Shown here in pieces: positions 26,460-35,580 of a DNA stretch of 52,371 nucleotides. Below the pieces are notes generated by a model, which saw nothing but the letters and a program-made list of their open reading frames with translations, did no database searches and was not told the origin of the DNA. Every line of letters starts with the position of its first letter. Positions within the stretch are counted from its first letter, which is position 1. This DNA is from an uncultured Oscillospiraceae bacterium (GTDB lineage: Bacteria; Bacillota; Clostridia; Oscillospirales; Acutalibacteraceae): positions 1-52,371 of the forward strand of contig CASDTR010000058.1 in NCBI GenBank assembly GCA_949283785.1, in the 5' to 3' direction. A program made the translations under genes and the position numbers.

Positions 26460-27338
26460 TTATTTCGCCTTTCTCAGGGCCGTGCCGTTATAAATCGCCC
26501 AGGCGGCGGAGCCGCACAGTATAGATAAGCCTACTGCAAGAAATATAACTGCGTTTTCACCGCTTATATCGTTCATGACTCCGAAACCGATGAACCTGTC
26601 AACACAGATCATAATCCCTACAACCGTCATAAGCAGATGTCCCTCTCCCTGAGGATATCTTCCGAGATAAAAATCATCGGCGCCGAACATTCCGAGGCAC
26701 ATGGCAAGCTTTGCGGCTTTTTTGGTATCTATAGCCTTTTCGGGAACTTCCTTCTTATCAATGACCGGATAGAAATCGGTACAGTTAATAAGGAAAAGCA
26801 GCATCAGAGCAAGCCAGATTGGAATAAGCTCAAGAAGTCCGCTTTTGCCTATTGTAAGCAGAATCACAAGCATAGACAAAAGCATAAGGGCAACGCCGAA
26901 GGTTGTGATCTTATAACTTATATGCTTTTTAAAATTGTGGAACAGGAACATGAGCAGCGCCGCTCCGTTAAGAGCGATGAAGCCTATGGCACCTACCCAG
27001 TGTACAACGTGCTCCCAGCCCCAGTCGTTAATAAAGATAAAGGCGCACGCCATAAAGGGAGCAGCATAGAGGGCAACGGTGCCTATCTTTCCCGTATAGC
27101 CGTGTTTGCGGTAAATATGTAAAATGTTCAAAAAGAACGCCGAACCCGTAACGGCTCCCCAAAATAAAAAGCCAATGGGATGGTCAAAACCTATCCATGA
27201 GATAGTGTTGTCTTCGCCGAGCGGATTCCTCAGACAGCCGAAAATAACGTTGAAGATAAGGGCCGTAAATAATACGGAGACCAAAACCTTTTTGTTATCG
27301 AGAAGGCTGCCGTTTTGTTTTTGAGGTGTGTTTTCCAT
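26460..27338 (-). CDS. TM2-domain membrane protein, copy 1 of a tandem pair
   Basis: 292-residue polytopic membrane protein. It shares with its neighbour the N-terminal LFTALIFNVIFGCLRNP block, the WIGFDHPIGFLFWGAVTG loop, the FINDWGWEHVVHW segment and the TM2 motif AAKLAMCLGMFGADDFYLGRYP. TM2 domains are two-helix hairpins found in many bacterial membrane proteins of unknown role. ATG 27338 has GGGGGAT at good spacing. The two copies lie in the same orientation about 290 bases apart, so they arose by tandem duplication and have diverged substantially. Confidence 0.82.
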   Translation of the reverse strand: MENTPQKQNGSLLDNKKVLVSVLFTALIFNVIFGCLRNPLGEDNTISWIGFDHPIGFLFWGAVTGSAFFLNILHIYRKHGYTGKIGTVALYAAPFMACAFIFINDWGWEHVVHWVGAIGFIALNGAALLMFLFHNFKKHISYKITTFGVALMLLSMLVILLTIGKSGLLELIPIWLALMLLFLINCTDFYPVIDKKEVPEKAIDTKKAAKLAMCLGMFGADDFYLGRYPQGEGHLLMTVVGIMICVDRFIGFGVMNDISGENAVIFLAVGLSILCGSAAWAIYNGTALRKAK

Positions 27339-27443
27339 TTTTATCCCCCTTACAAACGTAATCTGTATTTTTTATAATTTTAACAGATATTGACGTTTAA
27401 GAAAAGGGATTTCAGTAAATTTCATGTACTGAAACGCGGTTTT

Positions 27444-29655
27444 TCAGAATTTTCGGCCTTTATTCCCCTTTTTCAGTGCCTCAAGCTCTGCCCTGCGCAT
27501 CTCCTCAAGGCGCTTGACCTCTTCCAGCTCCTTCTGCTTCTTTTCGTCGGCGCGTTTTCTGGCCTCGGAATATTTTCCCGCTATCTCATCATAGTGCTGA
27601 TAGTCCTCCCACTGCTTTATGAGCCTGTAAGCGTCAAGGTATACCATGGCGGCTCTCTCATAGCGGGATCTTTCCTTGAGCGCTTTATGTATCGCCGATT
27701 TTCTAATGCGCTTTTCTGCGGCTGTATTTTCCGGCATGGCGTCGGCAAAAGCAAGTATGCTCCTGTCAAAGGGGACCATTTTGCCGTCTTTATAATATCT
27801 CTTTGCTTTTTTCGCACACTTTCTGCACTGCCTCATAAGCTTTGAGGTTTTCCTCCCCATATGGGGATTATTTAAAGCGAAGTTTTTAATCGTCTCCAAG
27901 GTTCTTCCGTCAGTAATTCCGTCAACCCCTTCTCCGCACACAGCTTTTGCCAGCTCCACCTCCTGCATCATCTCACGGGAAGAAAATTTATTCATCTCAT
28001 CGAGCACGATTTCAGCAGACTTTATCTCAGCGTTGCGGCGGGCATTTAAGCGCCTCTGCTTATATATGCCGCGTCTCTCTTTAAATGAAGCGTTCTTAGG
28101 GACGGGCAGCTCTTTTCCCACGGGCAGAAGTGGCTCTTCGGCAAGATTTACACAGTGATGAATGAGCTACACCGTATCGGCAAGAGCGTCGTCGGTTATG
28201 TCCCCGTTGGCGTAGTCCTCAAAAAGCGCTCTGATTTTGAGGACCTTTATGATATCGCCGTGCTTTTGCTCCGTAAGGTCATAGAAGAAATATGGAATGA
28301 CGTTAAGTATTGCGCCTATTACGGAAGCCATTATCAGCACTTCGATAAGAGGCTCTCTGACGGAAGCGTCATAAAGGACGGAACAGTCCTCATGAAGACC
28401 CATTTTTTCATAAATCGCAGGCACCACGAAGCCTGTGCCCATTCCGATCACTCCGCCTATAAGTCCTACGGTGCTGAACATTCCGTCTATTCTTTCCCCG
28501 CTTATATACTGCTGATAGTCCTTCATGTCGGCGTCTATGGACGGATTGTATATATTCGAGAAGGCGTTAAAAAATCCGTTGCAGTAGCAGAGCACCACAA
28601 GGAGCACCGTATTTTTATAAAAGGGAAGCAGAAACAGCAAAAGCACTATATTCATTAAATTGCAAAGAATAAGGAGATTGCGCTTTCCTATCTTCTTTAT
28701 GATGAACGGCGCGAACATCATGGCAAAGAGGGCTGAATTTCCTATTATGGTAGTCACCAGCCCGTACTGAGCCAGATCTTCCTTCGGCCTTCCGTACATG
28801 TAGGTCCACTGGATTATTATGCCTGACGCGCCCTCAAGAAAGCCAATCCAGCCCGCGCAGTTTTTTATCCAGAAATACTTGTTCTTCGCCACCTTTACGA
28901 TAGCGTCAAAAAATTTTACGTCGTTTATATGGGACTTTGCCTGGACTATACGCTCCTTTGAATAATAAAAAGCAAAGTATCCTATCAAAAGTCCGAATAT
29001 GCAGAAGGGAGGATACACATAGCGATAAGTCTCAATACTGTCAAGGCCGCCCGTATATTCTGCAAGAGCAGGCACAACAAGGCCGGTAATTGTGGGAGCT
29101 ATTGAAAGGATGATGTTCGTTACCGAAATGATGTTTGTCCTCTCCTGAGTGTTTGGAGAAATGACTTGCAGGATATTGGTGTACGAATACTCGTAAAAGG
29201 GCGAAAACAGCTGTATGGAGTTATAGCATATGAGCACGGCAGCCATTTTCTGTCAATAGAGCATATTGTCATAGGGCAGATATACAAAAAGTATGGAAAC
29301 GGCCACTGTGGGTATTCCCATATAGAGAAGGTACGGCCTGAATTTTCCGTATTTTGAATTTGTATTATCGAGAATATAAGCTCTCAGAGAGGTTATGGCA
29401 AAGCCTAAGATAGTTGAAATGACCTGCAAAAGCTGTAAATCAGTCGGAGCTATTCCGATAGTGGATCCTGCAAGGGCGTTACCTGTTGAAAGAGCTATGG
29501 TTCCCGACAGGGCAAGGGCAAATTTTACGCCCATACCGCCGACGCCGTACCCCAAAATTTCTTTTATGGGCACATAATTGCCGTAGGCGGGAGTTTTCCA
29601 ATGAAGCTTCGCCTCATCCATCCATAAGGGAGCGAATTTTGTTTTCCTTGGCCAT
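27444..29655 (-). pseudogene. Broken GPH-family transporter with long C-terminal extension
   Basis: A MelB-like transporter of about 733 residues can be read from ATG 29655 (MAKENKIRSLMD, RBS-like AGGTG) but is damaged three times. First, a 4-base tandem duplication at 29615-29625 shifts the frame at codon 12, although an internal ATG at 29621 could restart in the right frame. Second, TGA at 29255-29253 interrupts DNMLY and QKMAAV, where relatives carry Trp. Third, TAG at 28169-28167 follows LADTV. Beyond it the same frame continues with no further stop to 27444 as a basic helical tail (NAEIKSAEIVLDEMNKF, coiled coil at the end). That tail could be a separate gene from GTG 28121, but no RBS is present. 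Confidence 0.8.
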
Positions 29656-29676
29656 TTTTCACCTGTACCGCCTTTC

Positions 29677-30420
29677 TTAAAACATATCCTTGAAAACTTT
29701 TGCGTCTTTTGCAAACTGTTCGGAGCTGTCCTTTTTGACAAACTCCATTATTGCGCAGTGTTCCCCTTTGCCGACTCCTTGAAGGATTTCCACATACTCA
29801 CCCCATACTCCTTTACCCTTTCTCAGCGGGTACCTTTTGCCTTTTAGGTTCCAGTGAAACACATGGACGTTGGTTATATAGGGCAAAATGAGAGGTAAAT
29901 TTTCGATTTCATCCTTGGCCTTTCTCACCGGCTGCCAGTAGGTTCCGCAGTTTTCCGCCCCAGTCATTTTAAGAAGCCTTAAACAGCTTTCCGCAGTATC
30001 AGTAAAAGTCCTTTTATGAAATTCCGTCGATACATTTATGCCATATTCGGCGGCCCGAGAACAAATCGAAGCGAAATTCTCGGCGAGCCTTTTTCCTTCT
30101 TCCTCATCCGTTTCTGCGGAGCCTTTGTTTCCCGCCCAGACTCTTATAGTGGGAGCTTCAAGAAAAGCGGCGGTTTCACATACCTTTGTAAAGTTTTCGG
30201 CTTCCTCGGAAAGATTAAAATAGCTTCCGTATGAAAAAACTTTCATTCCCGCCTCTTTCGTAAGGCGGCCTATTTCAGCAGCTCTTTTAAAATCTCCCGG
30301 TACAGCGTGGACATCTCCTCCCCACTCTATACCGTCAAGGCCGTTTTCTGCGGCTATGGCTATGATTTTTTCACATGACAGCTTCCTGAAAGTTACCGAT
30401 GTAAGTCCTTTTAAAAACAT
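29677..30420 (-). CDS. Sugar phosphate isomerase/epimerase (xylose isomerase-like TIM barrel)
   Basis: 247-residue protein of the AP-endonuclease-2/xylose-isomerase-like fold. Typical strand ends are DGIEWGGDVHAVPGD, TIRVWAGNKGS, VSTEFHKRT and VHVFHWN, supplying Glu/His metal ligands. Proteins of this type isomerise or epimerise sugars and keto-sugars, or act as dehydratases; the substrate is unknown. ATG 30420 has AAGGAG at seven bases; the longer in-frame start lacks an RBS. It sits 16 bases after the 2-hydroxyacid dehydrogenase and 21 bases before the broken transporter, inside the AraC-linked operon. Confidence 0.85.
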   Translation of the reverse strand: MFLKGLTSVTFRKLSCEKIIAIAAENGLDGIEWGGDVHAVPGDFKRAAEIGRLTKEAGMKVFSYGSYFNLSEEAENFTKVCETAAFLEAPTIRVWAGNKGSAETDEEEGKRLAENFASICSRAAEYGINVSTEFHKRTFTDTAESCLRLLKMTGAENCGTYWQPVRKAKDEIENLPLILPYITNVHVFHWNLKGKRYPLRKGKGVWGEYVEILQGVGKGEHCAIMEFVKKDSSEQFAKDAKVFKDMF

Positions 30421-30436
30421 AAAAATTCTCCTTACG

Positions 30437-31438
30437 CTACGCCATTGTGGCAAGCATTTCTTTTTTCACTTCCCATTTCACTTCTTCACCGTTTTTAAAT
30501 CTTACCGCCTGCTCTATCATATAATCGGCCATGCGCCGAATTTCGTTTCCGCTGCTGCCCGCCATATGTGGGGTCAGTATTATATTTTTCGTAAAATTCA
30601 GAGGGCTGAAAAATCTCGGAGGCTCAGGAAGCGTAACGTCAAGAAGGGCAAGGCGGCCCTTCTCCGTGCGCATCGCTTTTACAAGATCCCTTTCCACAAC
30701 CTGGGCTCCCCTGCCCGTATTTATAAACACTCCCTTAGGCTTCATTCTGTCAAAGCAGTCTTTATTGAGCATCCCCTTTGTCTGTTCGTTGTTTGCAAGG
30801 TGATTGCTTATAACATCGCATATTTCAAAGAGGGTGTAAAGGTCGGTTTTTGTAACTCCCAGCTCTTGTGCTTTTTCGTCAGAAAGAAAGGGGTCATAAA
30901 CATACACCCTTACATCCAAGGCTTTCAGCTTTTCCGCCACCATGGAGCCTATCATGCCTGCGCCTATAAGACCCACGTTGATATCGAAATTTCCCGGCAT
31001 GGAGGAAAAGGCGGCGTATGCCGAAGCCCTTCTCCAGGAGGTTTTGCCGGCACTTTTGAAAAAACCCTTTGAAGCGAGAATAATCTGAGCAAAGACGTAT
31101 TCGGCGACGGGAACACCGTTTGCCCCCCACGCGCTGAAAACACGCACACCGCAGTCAAGAAATTCCCGTGCGAAATCCTGCACCGAACCGGCAGCATAAA
31201 AGACGCATTTAAGCTTCGGAAAATATTCCTTTATCTGTTCCCTTGTAAGCCGAGGCATTCCCCAGGTCGAGAAAGCTATTTCCGCCTGAGAAAGCTCCTC
31301 CTTATATTTTTTGAGCTCTTTTGAGGTTATCACTTTTTCAAAAACCTCAAATTCTTCTATTATTTTGCTGAATCTGCCGCCGCCGAAGGTTTTATCCTTC
31401 AGCTGGGAAGGGTTGTCGCATAAAAATACGGCCTTCAT
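30437..31438 (-). CDS. D-isomer-specific 2-hydroxyacid dehydrogenase
   Basis: 333-residue NAD(P)-dependent oxidoreductase that interconverts a 2-hydroxy acid and a 2-keto acid. The nucleotide-binding motif is GLIGAGMIGSMVA; the catalytic Arg is in NTGRGAQVV, the acidic partner region is LLDVTLPEPP and the His is in LTPHMAGS. The N-terminal catalytic part is less conserved. GAGGCGAG precedes ATG 31438. It lies 27 bases downstream of the flavoprotein gene in the AraC-linked operon and could act on a sugar-derived or aromatic hydroxy acid (inference). Confidence 0.9.
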   Translation of the reverse strand: MKAVFLCDNPSQLKDKTFGGGRFSKIIEEFEVFEKVITSKELKKYKEELSQAEIAFSTWGMPRLTREQIKEYFPKLKCVFYAAGSVQDFAREFLDCGVRVFSAWGANGVPVAEYVFAQIILASKGFFKSAGKTSWRRASAYAAFSSMPGNFDINVGLIGAGMIGSMVAEKLKALDVRVYVYDPFLSDEKAQELGVTKTDLYTLFEICDVISNHLANNEQTKGMLNKDCFDRMKPKGVFINTGRGAQVVERDLVKAMRTEKGRLALLDVTLPEPPRFFSPLNFTKNIILTPHMAGSSGNEIRRMADYMIEQAVRFKNGEEVKWEVKKEMLATMA

Positions 31439-31465
31439 TTTTCTCGCCTCTTTTTATTATATTTG

Positions 31466-33358
31466 TTATATATCATCTATATTATTTATTTTCCTGTATT
31501 CTCTCCAGATATTTTCAAACCAGTTATCCCTTTCGGGTATCGGGCGGCAGGGTTCCTTTTTATTTTCAAAAATGAGCTTCGCACCGTCAAACACGGCATA
31601 CTGCGCAAAGACATAATCCCCCGCGCCGCTCTTTTCTCCGATTATTTCTCCGTTTCTCGTTACAAGTCCCGCGCCTCTGCTTCCGCACTCTTCGGCCTCA
31701 TAAACCATTGCCGACGAAACGGCGCACTGGGAAAGGAGCATATCGAAATTTTTGAAAAGCTCCCGTATCTCGCTTTTCTCCCTTATCCTGTTTTTGCGGG
31801 TAAAGCTTTCGAGATATATTTTAAGCTCCTGCGCTTTTCGCCCCGTATCCTCGCAGGGACGGTAAACGGAAAAATACCTGCTCATTTCCCCCTGCCGGTT
31901 TTCACGAAACTCTCCCAGGGTGTTTTTATCTCCCAAAGCTTTTTCTATTATGCTGTTTAAAAAACTTACTTCCTCAGTAAAATCGTAATCTGCTTTTGTC
32001 TTTCTCTTCATGCGGATTATGTGCTCGGCGGCTCTCATTGAACCAACCTGTCCCGAGTTCAGGGCGCTTCCTCCCGGGCGGTAAACTCCGAAAGTACCCG
32101 CACACTCTCCCGCACAGTAAATGCCGTCAATATCCGTCTGCCAGTTGACATCGACTTTTGCTCCTCCGTTGCAGTGCTGGGATGAAATCCCCACTCGGAG
32201 CATATCTTTTTCCAGATCTATCCCGTGTTCGAGATAAAGCCTTGCCGCACTCGGATTCATGGCCTTCAGCCTTTCAAAGGGCGTTTTCAAAAGTGCTCCG
32301 CTTCGTTTGAGATATTCATACACTTCCTGCGGCAGAACTGAAAAATCTTCTCCGTCGAAACCTTCGGGGTTTCGTCTGAAATCCATAAACACGCGCCTTT
32401 TCTTTTCATGGATTTCGCGGTAGACAAGGATATCGGTTTTTGAAGAACCGTTAATTTTACGAACGTCAAAGGGCCACTGGTAACCCTTTAAAAATATGTT
32501 TCTCAGCATTTCGCCCTTGTCTTCATACTCGCACGCCATAAAGTCGTATTCCGTTCCCTTTTCATCGACGGAGACATATTTCGGCAGCGCCTGCTGATAT
32601 GTGCCCGAAACGTTCCAGCGAAAGTCGGAGGAAGCAAGGCCGAACTGCCACTGAGCCAGATTTGCCATTGGGATACCCGACAAAATCATAAAACCCAAAG
32701 CCCCCGTATGGTTAAGGGGATAAACCGTATCGCTGTATACGCTGCCGGGACCTCCCGCAGCTATTATAATGCTGCTGCAATGGTAGACTGCAAAGAAAGG
32801 GTCACCGGGTTTTTCCGTATTAAGGCATATCAGCCCCGCCGCCTTGCCTTCCCTTCTGACTGCCAGCAAAGCAGTACATTTATCGTGGAGCTCCGTTTTA
32901 AAGTCAAAGGACCGCTTTTCCAGAGCTTGAGTCATGTATTTTGAAGTATAGGGTCCCGTCGAAGTTGCTCGGCAGCTTTCATCGTGGTCGGTTTTGTAGC
33001 CCGCATATTCCCCGTATTCGTTGCAGGGAAAGGGCACTCCCAGTGAGACCAGATTGAAAAAGCTTCTCAGGGAGCCTGCCGCTTCCGCAAGTGCTGTATC
33101 CCCGTTTACGCTGCCTCCCGAAAAAAGAGCCTGAGCCATTTTTTCAGCGCTGTCCCCCGCCGTAAGGTCAAGCTTGTAATATGTCTGCTTGTCGCTTCCC
33201 GCATTTCTGGACGTTCCCCAAAGTCGGTTTTCCGTGACAATCACAATTTTTTCGTATCCGCCCGCTTTAAGAGTGCAGGCGGCATTATAGGCCGCCGCTC
33301 CGCTGCCCACAATGACCGTATCGTATGTATATTCCTTTACACTGAGCAAATTTCTCAC
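31466..33358 (-). CDS. FAD-dependent oxidoreductase of the fumarate reductase/AprA flavoprotein family
   Basis: 630-residue soluble flavoprotein. The N-terminal FAD motif is TVIVGSGAAAYNAA; NHTGALGFMILSG and IIIAAGGPGSVYSD are typical internal motifs; the C-terminal FAD contact is YCAGECAGTFGVYRPGGSAL. The family reduces or oxidises C-C bonds next to carboxyl or keto groups (fumarate reductase, aspartate oxidase, ketosteroid dehydrogenases). There is no flavin-transfer signal or haem domain, so electrons probably come from a soluble partner. Start GTG 33358 overlaps the SDR stop by four bases (GTGA), implying coupled translation. The substrate is unknown. Confidence 0.85.
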   Translation of the reverse strand: MRNLLSVKEYTYDTVIVGSGAAAYNAACTLKAGGYEKIVIVTENRLWGTSRNAGSDKQTYYKLDLTAGDSAEKMAQALFSGGSVNGDTALAEAAGSLRSFFNLVSLGVPFPCNEYGEYAGYKTDHDESCRATSTGPYTSKYMTQALEKRSFDFKTELHDKCTALLAVRREGKAAGLICLNTEKPGDPFFAVYHCSSIIIAAGGPGSVYSDTVYPLNHTGALGFMILSGIPMANLAQWQFGLASSDFRWNVSGTYQQALPKYVSVDEKGTEYDFMACEYEDKGEMLRNIFLKGYQWPFDVRKINGSSKTDILVYREIHEKKRRVFMDFRRNPEGFDGEDFSVLPQEVYEYLKRSGALLKTPFERLKAMNPSAARLYLEHGIDLEKDMLRVGISSQHCNGGAKVDVNWQTDIDGIYCAGECAGTFGVYRPGGSALNSGQVGSMRAAEHIIRMKRKTKADYDFTEEVSFLNSIIEKALGDKNTLGEFRENRQGEMSRYFSVYRPCEDTGRKAQELKIYLESFTRKNRIREKSEIRELFKNFDMLLSQCAVSSAMVYEAEECGSRGAGLVTRNGEIIGEKSGAGDYVFAQYAVFDGAKLIFENKKEPCRPIPERDNWFENIWREYRKINNIDDI

Positions 33359-34128
33359 AGCCTTCTGATGTTAAATCCTCCGTCGGCGTTGATAACCGTA
33401 CCCGTTCCGAAATCAAGCAGTCCGCTTGCGGCCGCCTTTACGCATTTTGCAACGTCCTCGGGCGTACCCATTCTCCTTACGGGCGTAATCCCGTCCTCTT
33501 CAATCATTTTAATATACTTTTCCTTTACGCACTCGGTCATATCCGTCATGATTATTCCCGGACGCACTTCAAAAACAGGTATGGAATATTCCGCAAGACG
33601 GTCGGCGAAGAGCTTTGTCACCATGGAAATACCGGCCTTGGAAATACAGTATTCGCCTCTCGAAACAGATGAGGTATAGGCGGAAATTGAGGAAATGTTT
33701 ATTATCCTCGGCCTGTAATCATTTGTCCGACCGAGCTTTGAAACCATATAGTTCGCCGCTTTTTGGCACATGAAAAACGTGCCCTTTAAATTGATATTTA
33801 TGAGCCTCTCAACGCTTTCGGCGGTGGTTTCGAGGATATCGAGCCTTTCCCTGCACGCCACTCCCGCGTTGTTTACCAGCAAATCAAGGCGCCCGAATTT
33901 TTCCTCAATGAAGCCGAAGGCCTTTTCCCTGCTTTCGGGGTCCGAAATATCACACTTTACATATGTATATTTTTCGCTGTCAAAATCCTTTAATATTTCT
34001 TCGACGTCGAAAACCTCTTTGCTTGACGAAACAATGACATGATATCCGCTTTCAGCAAGGATTTCGGCGCAGCTTTTTCCTATTCCTCTTGTCGAACCTG
34101 TCACAAAGGCAATGGGCTTATCAATCAT
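33355..34128 (-). CDS. Short-chain dehydrogenase/reductase
   Basis: 257-residue classical SDR. It has the coenzyme motif TGSTRGIGKS near the N-terminus, NNAG at the end of strand 4, the catalytic Ser in INISSISAYTS and the catalytic pair YCISK. It oxidises or reduces a secondary alcohol or ketone with NAD(P). ATG 34128 begins one base after the stop of the upstream OYE gene, with GGGAAGAG as RBS. Its own stop overlaps the flavoprotein start. This tight packing points to one pathway. Confidence 0.92.
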   Translation of the reverse strand: MIDKPIAFVTGSTRGIGKSCAEILAESGYHVIVSSSKEVFDVEEILKDFDSEKYTYVKCDISDPESREKAFGFIEEKFGRLDLLVNNAGVACRERLDILETTAESVERLININLKGTFFMCQKAANYMVSKLGRTNDYRPRIINISSISAYTSSVSRGEYCISKAGISMVTKLFADRLAEYSIPVFEVRPGIIMTDMTECVKEKYIKMIEEDGITPVRRMGTPEDVAKCVKAAASGLLDFGTGTVINADGGFNIRRL

Positions 34129-34129
34129 T

Positions 34130-35425
34130 TTACTCTTCCCCTTTGACATATTTTCTGTATATGGGAATATAGATTTCACGGTCCCTTACAGGACAACCCG
34201 CCATACCGCCGCTGCGCATTATCGTAGTGCATTTGCCGCAGGCGATGCAGCATTTTCTGCGCTCTATGTATCCCTTTTCAAGGTAATCCTGCCAAAACTC
34301 GGGATACGCCAAAGTCATCCTGCCGAAGCCCGCGAGCTGCACCCCGAAGTCACGGACCATGGCTGCGGCGTAGCCGAGAGATTTTTCCATCAGCACCGTC
34401 GTTCCCGAAAGGACAAAGGTGATGTCCGGAAAAGCCTCCTGCACAGCCTTAGTCACTTTTGCGATCCTCTCTACTCCTATCATGGGATTTTCGATTTCAC
34501 ATCCGTTATACGGGCGGTTCACGTTGGGATTTACATACGGGTTTCCTATGGTAAGATTTATAAGCTTTACTCCAAAACGTTTTTTCAGCTCTTCAATGAT
34601 CCATTTCGGCTCCTCCATATCAAAGTCGAGTCCACCGCCCTCAGGCACTCCGAAGCCCCACGGATAGGGAAAGCCCTCATATACTCCAAGACGTGTTGTG
34701 AGAAAAATCCCTTTTTCATCGGCGGCCTTCTTGGCGTTTTCAAAACAGGAAAAATAAAGCCGAGACCTGTTTTCCAGACTTCCGCCGTATCTTCCCTCCC
34801 TGTTCCTCGCAGAAAGGAATTCGCTTATCAAATATCCGTGACAGCACTTTATGTCGATTCCGTCAAAGCCGCAATCCGCCGCAAGGGACGCCGCACGGTA
34901 ATATTTTTCTCCGAGCACATAACATTCTTCGTCGGTTATAAGATGCGATCCCTCGCCCATAGGCCTGATCTTTTCAAAAATTTCGTTGTGATAGGCATAT
35001 ATCGGCTGCGGCTTATCTGTCGGACGGCTCTGCCTGCCCGAATGTGTCGCCTGAATTATAACAAGGGGCTCCCGGCCGAATTTGAGAAAAGCCGTCCTCT
35101 TTACGGAGGATACCAGATTCTTAAAATCCTTAGCTGTTTCTTCCGTTAGGCAAAGCTGATGAGGATTTGCCCTGCCTTCGGGACATACCGCCACTGCCTC
35201 AAACCATATAATACCCGCTCCGCTTTGGGCGAAACGCAAGTATCTTCTTTTCGTAAGCTCCCCGGGAGAGCCATCGGCCCGCGAATCCGCCCCCTCCATG
35301 GGCTGGAACACTATTCTGTTTCGGATTTGTCTAGAATAAACCGAATACGGAGTATTCAGCACCGAACAGTCCTCGGCAACAGGAATATCTCTGCCTCTGA
35401 GCTGTGTTAAATTTACTCTGTCCAC
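34130..35425 (-). CDS. Old yellow enzyme family NADH:flavin oxidoreductase with Fe-S motif
   Basis: 431 residues. The FMN-binding TIM barrel shows QATHSGRQS, CCHGYLISEFLSA and RYGGSLENRSRL. The C-terminus carries cysteines 393, 396, 399 and 411 (C-x2-C-x2-C-x11-C), like the 4Fe-4S site of 2,4-dienoyl-CoA reductase and bile-acid enoate reductases, but the usual FAD/NAD(P) domain that follows is absent. It therefore needs an external electron donor, perhaps the flavoprotein of the same operon. It probably reduces an activated C=C bond. GTG 35425 has AGAGGTG upstream; first gene of the operon divergent from the AraC regulator. Confidence 0.88.
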   Translation of the reverse strand: MDRVNLTQLRGRDIPVAEDCSVLNTPYSVYSRQIRNRIVFQPMEGADSRADGSPGELTKRRYLRFAQSGAGIIWFEAVAVCPEGRANPHQLCLTEETAKDFKNLVSSVKRTAFLKFGREPLVIIQATHSGRQSRPTDKPQPIYAYHNEIFEKIRPMGEGSHLITDEECYVLGEKYYRAASLAADCGFDGIDIKCCHGYLISEFLSARNREGRYGGSLENRSRLYFSCFENAKKAADEKGIFLTTRLGVYEGFPYPWGFGVPEGGGLDFDMEEPKWIIEELKKRFGVKLINLTIGNPYVNPNVNRPYNGCEIENPMIGVERIAKVTKAVQEAFPDITFVLSGTTVLMEKSLGYAAAMVRDFGVQLAGFGRMTLAYPEFWQDYLEKGYIERRKCCIACGKCTTIMRSGGMAGCPVRDREIYIPIYRKYVKGEE

Positions 35426-35482
35426 ACTGCACCTCTCAATTTGATTATTTATACAAAAAAAGAAAAAACATAAATAAATTTA

Positions 35483-35514
35483 TTGTAATAGTTTTAGTAT
35501 TATGATATAATACT
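35483..35514 (+). promoter_or_regulatory. araC-type gene promoter overlapped by an inverted repeat
   Basis: TTGTAA (35483-35488), 17-base spacer, TATAAT (35506-35511), about 70 bases before ATG 35581. A perfect 8-bp inverted repeat, AGTATTAT-GAT-ATAATACT (35496-35514), covers the -10 and is a plausible operator in this 155-base divergent region. Confidence 0.6.
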
Positions 35515-35580
35515 TTTAAAGAAAAAAATATATAAAAGTTGCTGTTATTTAATTGAATTTTGTTGTAAAGCGGTGTTATT

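Noticed and set aside
28155-28658. Plus-strand 167-codon frame inside the broken transporter
   Set aside because: It is the complement of an obvious transporter reading frame and has no RBS.
29253-29255. TGA as selenocysteine or a recoded Trp codon
   Set aside because: No SECIS-like hairpin was evident, relatives have Trp, and TAG and TAA stops also interrupt genes nearby, so decay is simpler. A recoded genome is excluded because normal genes end in TGA.
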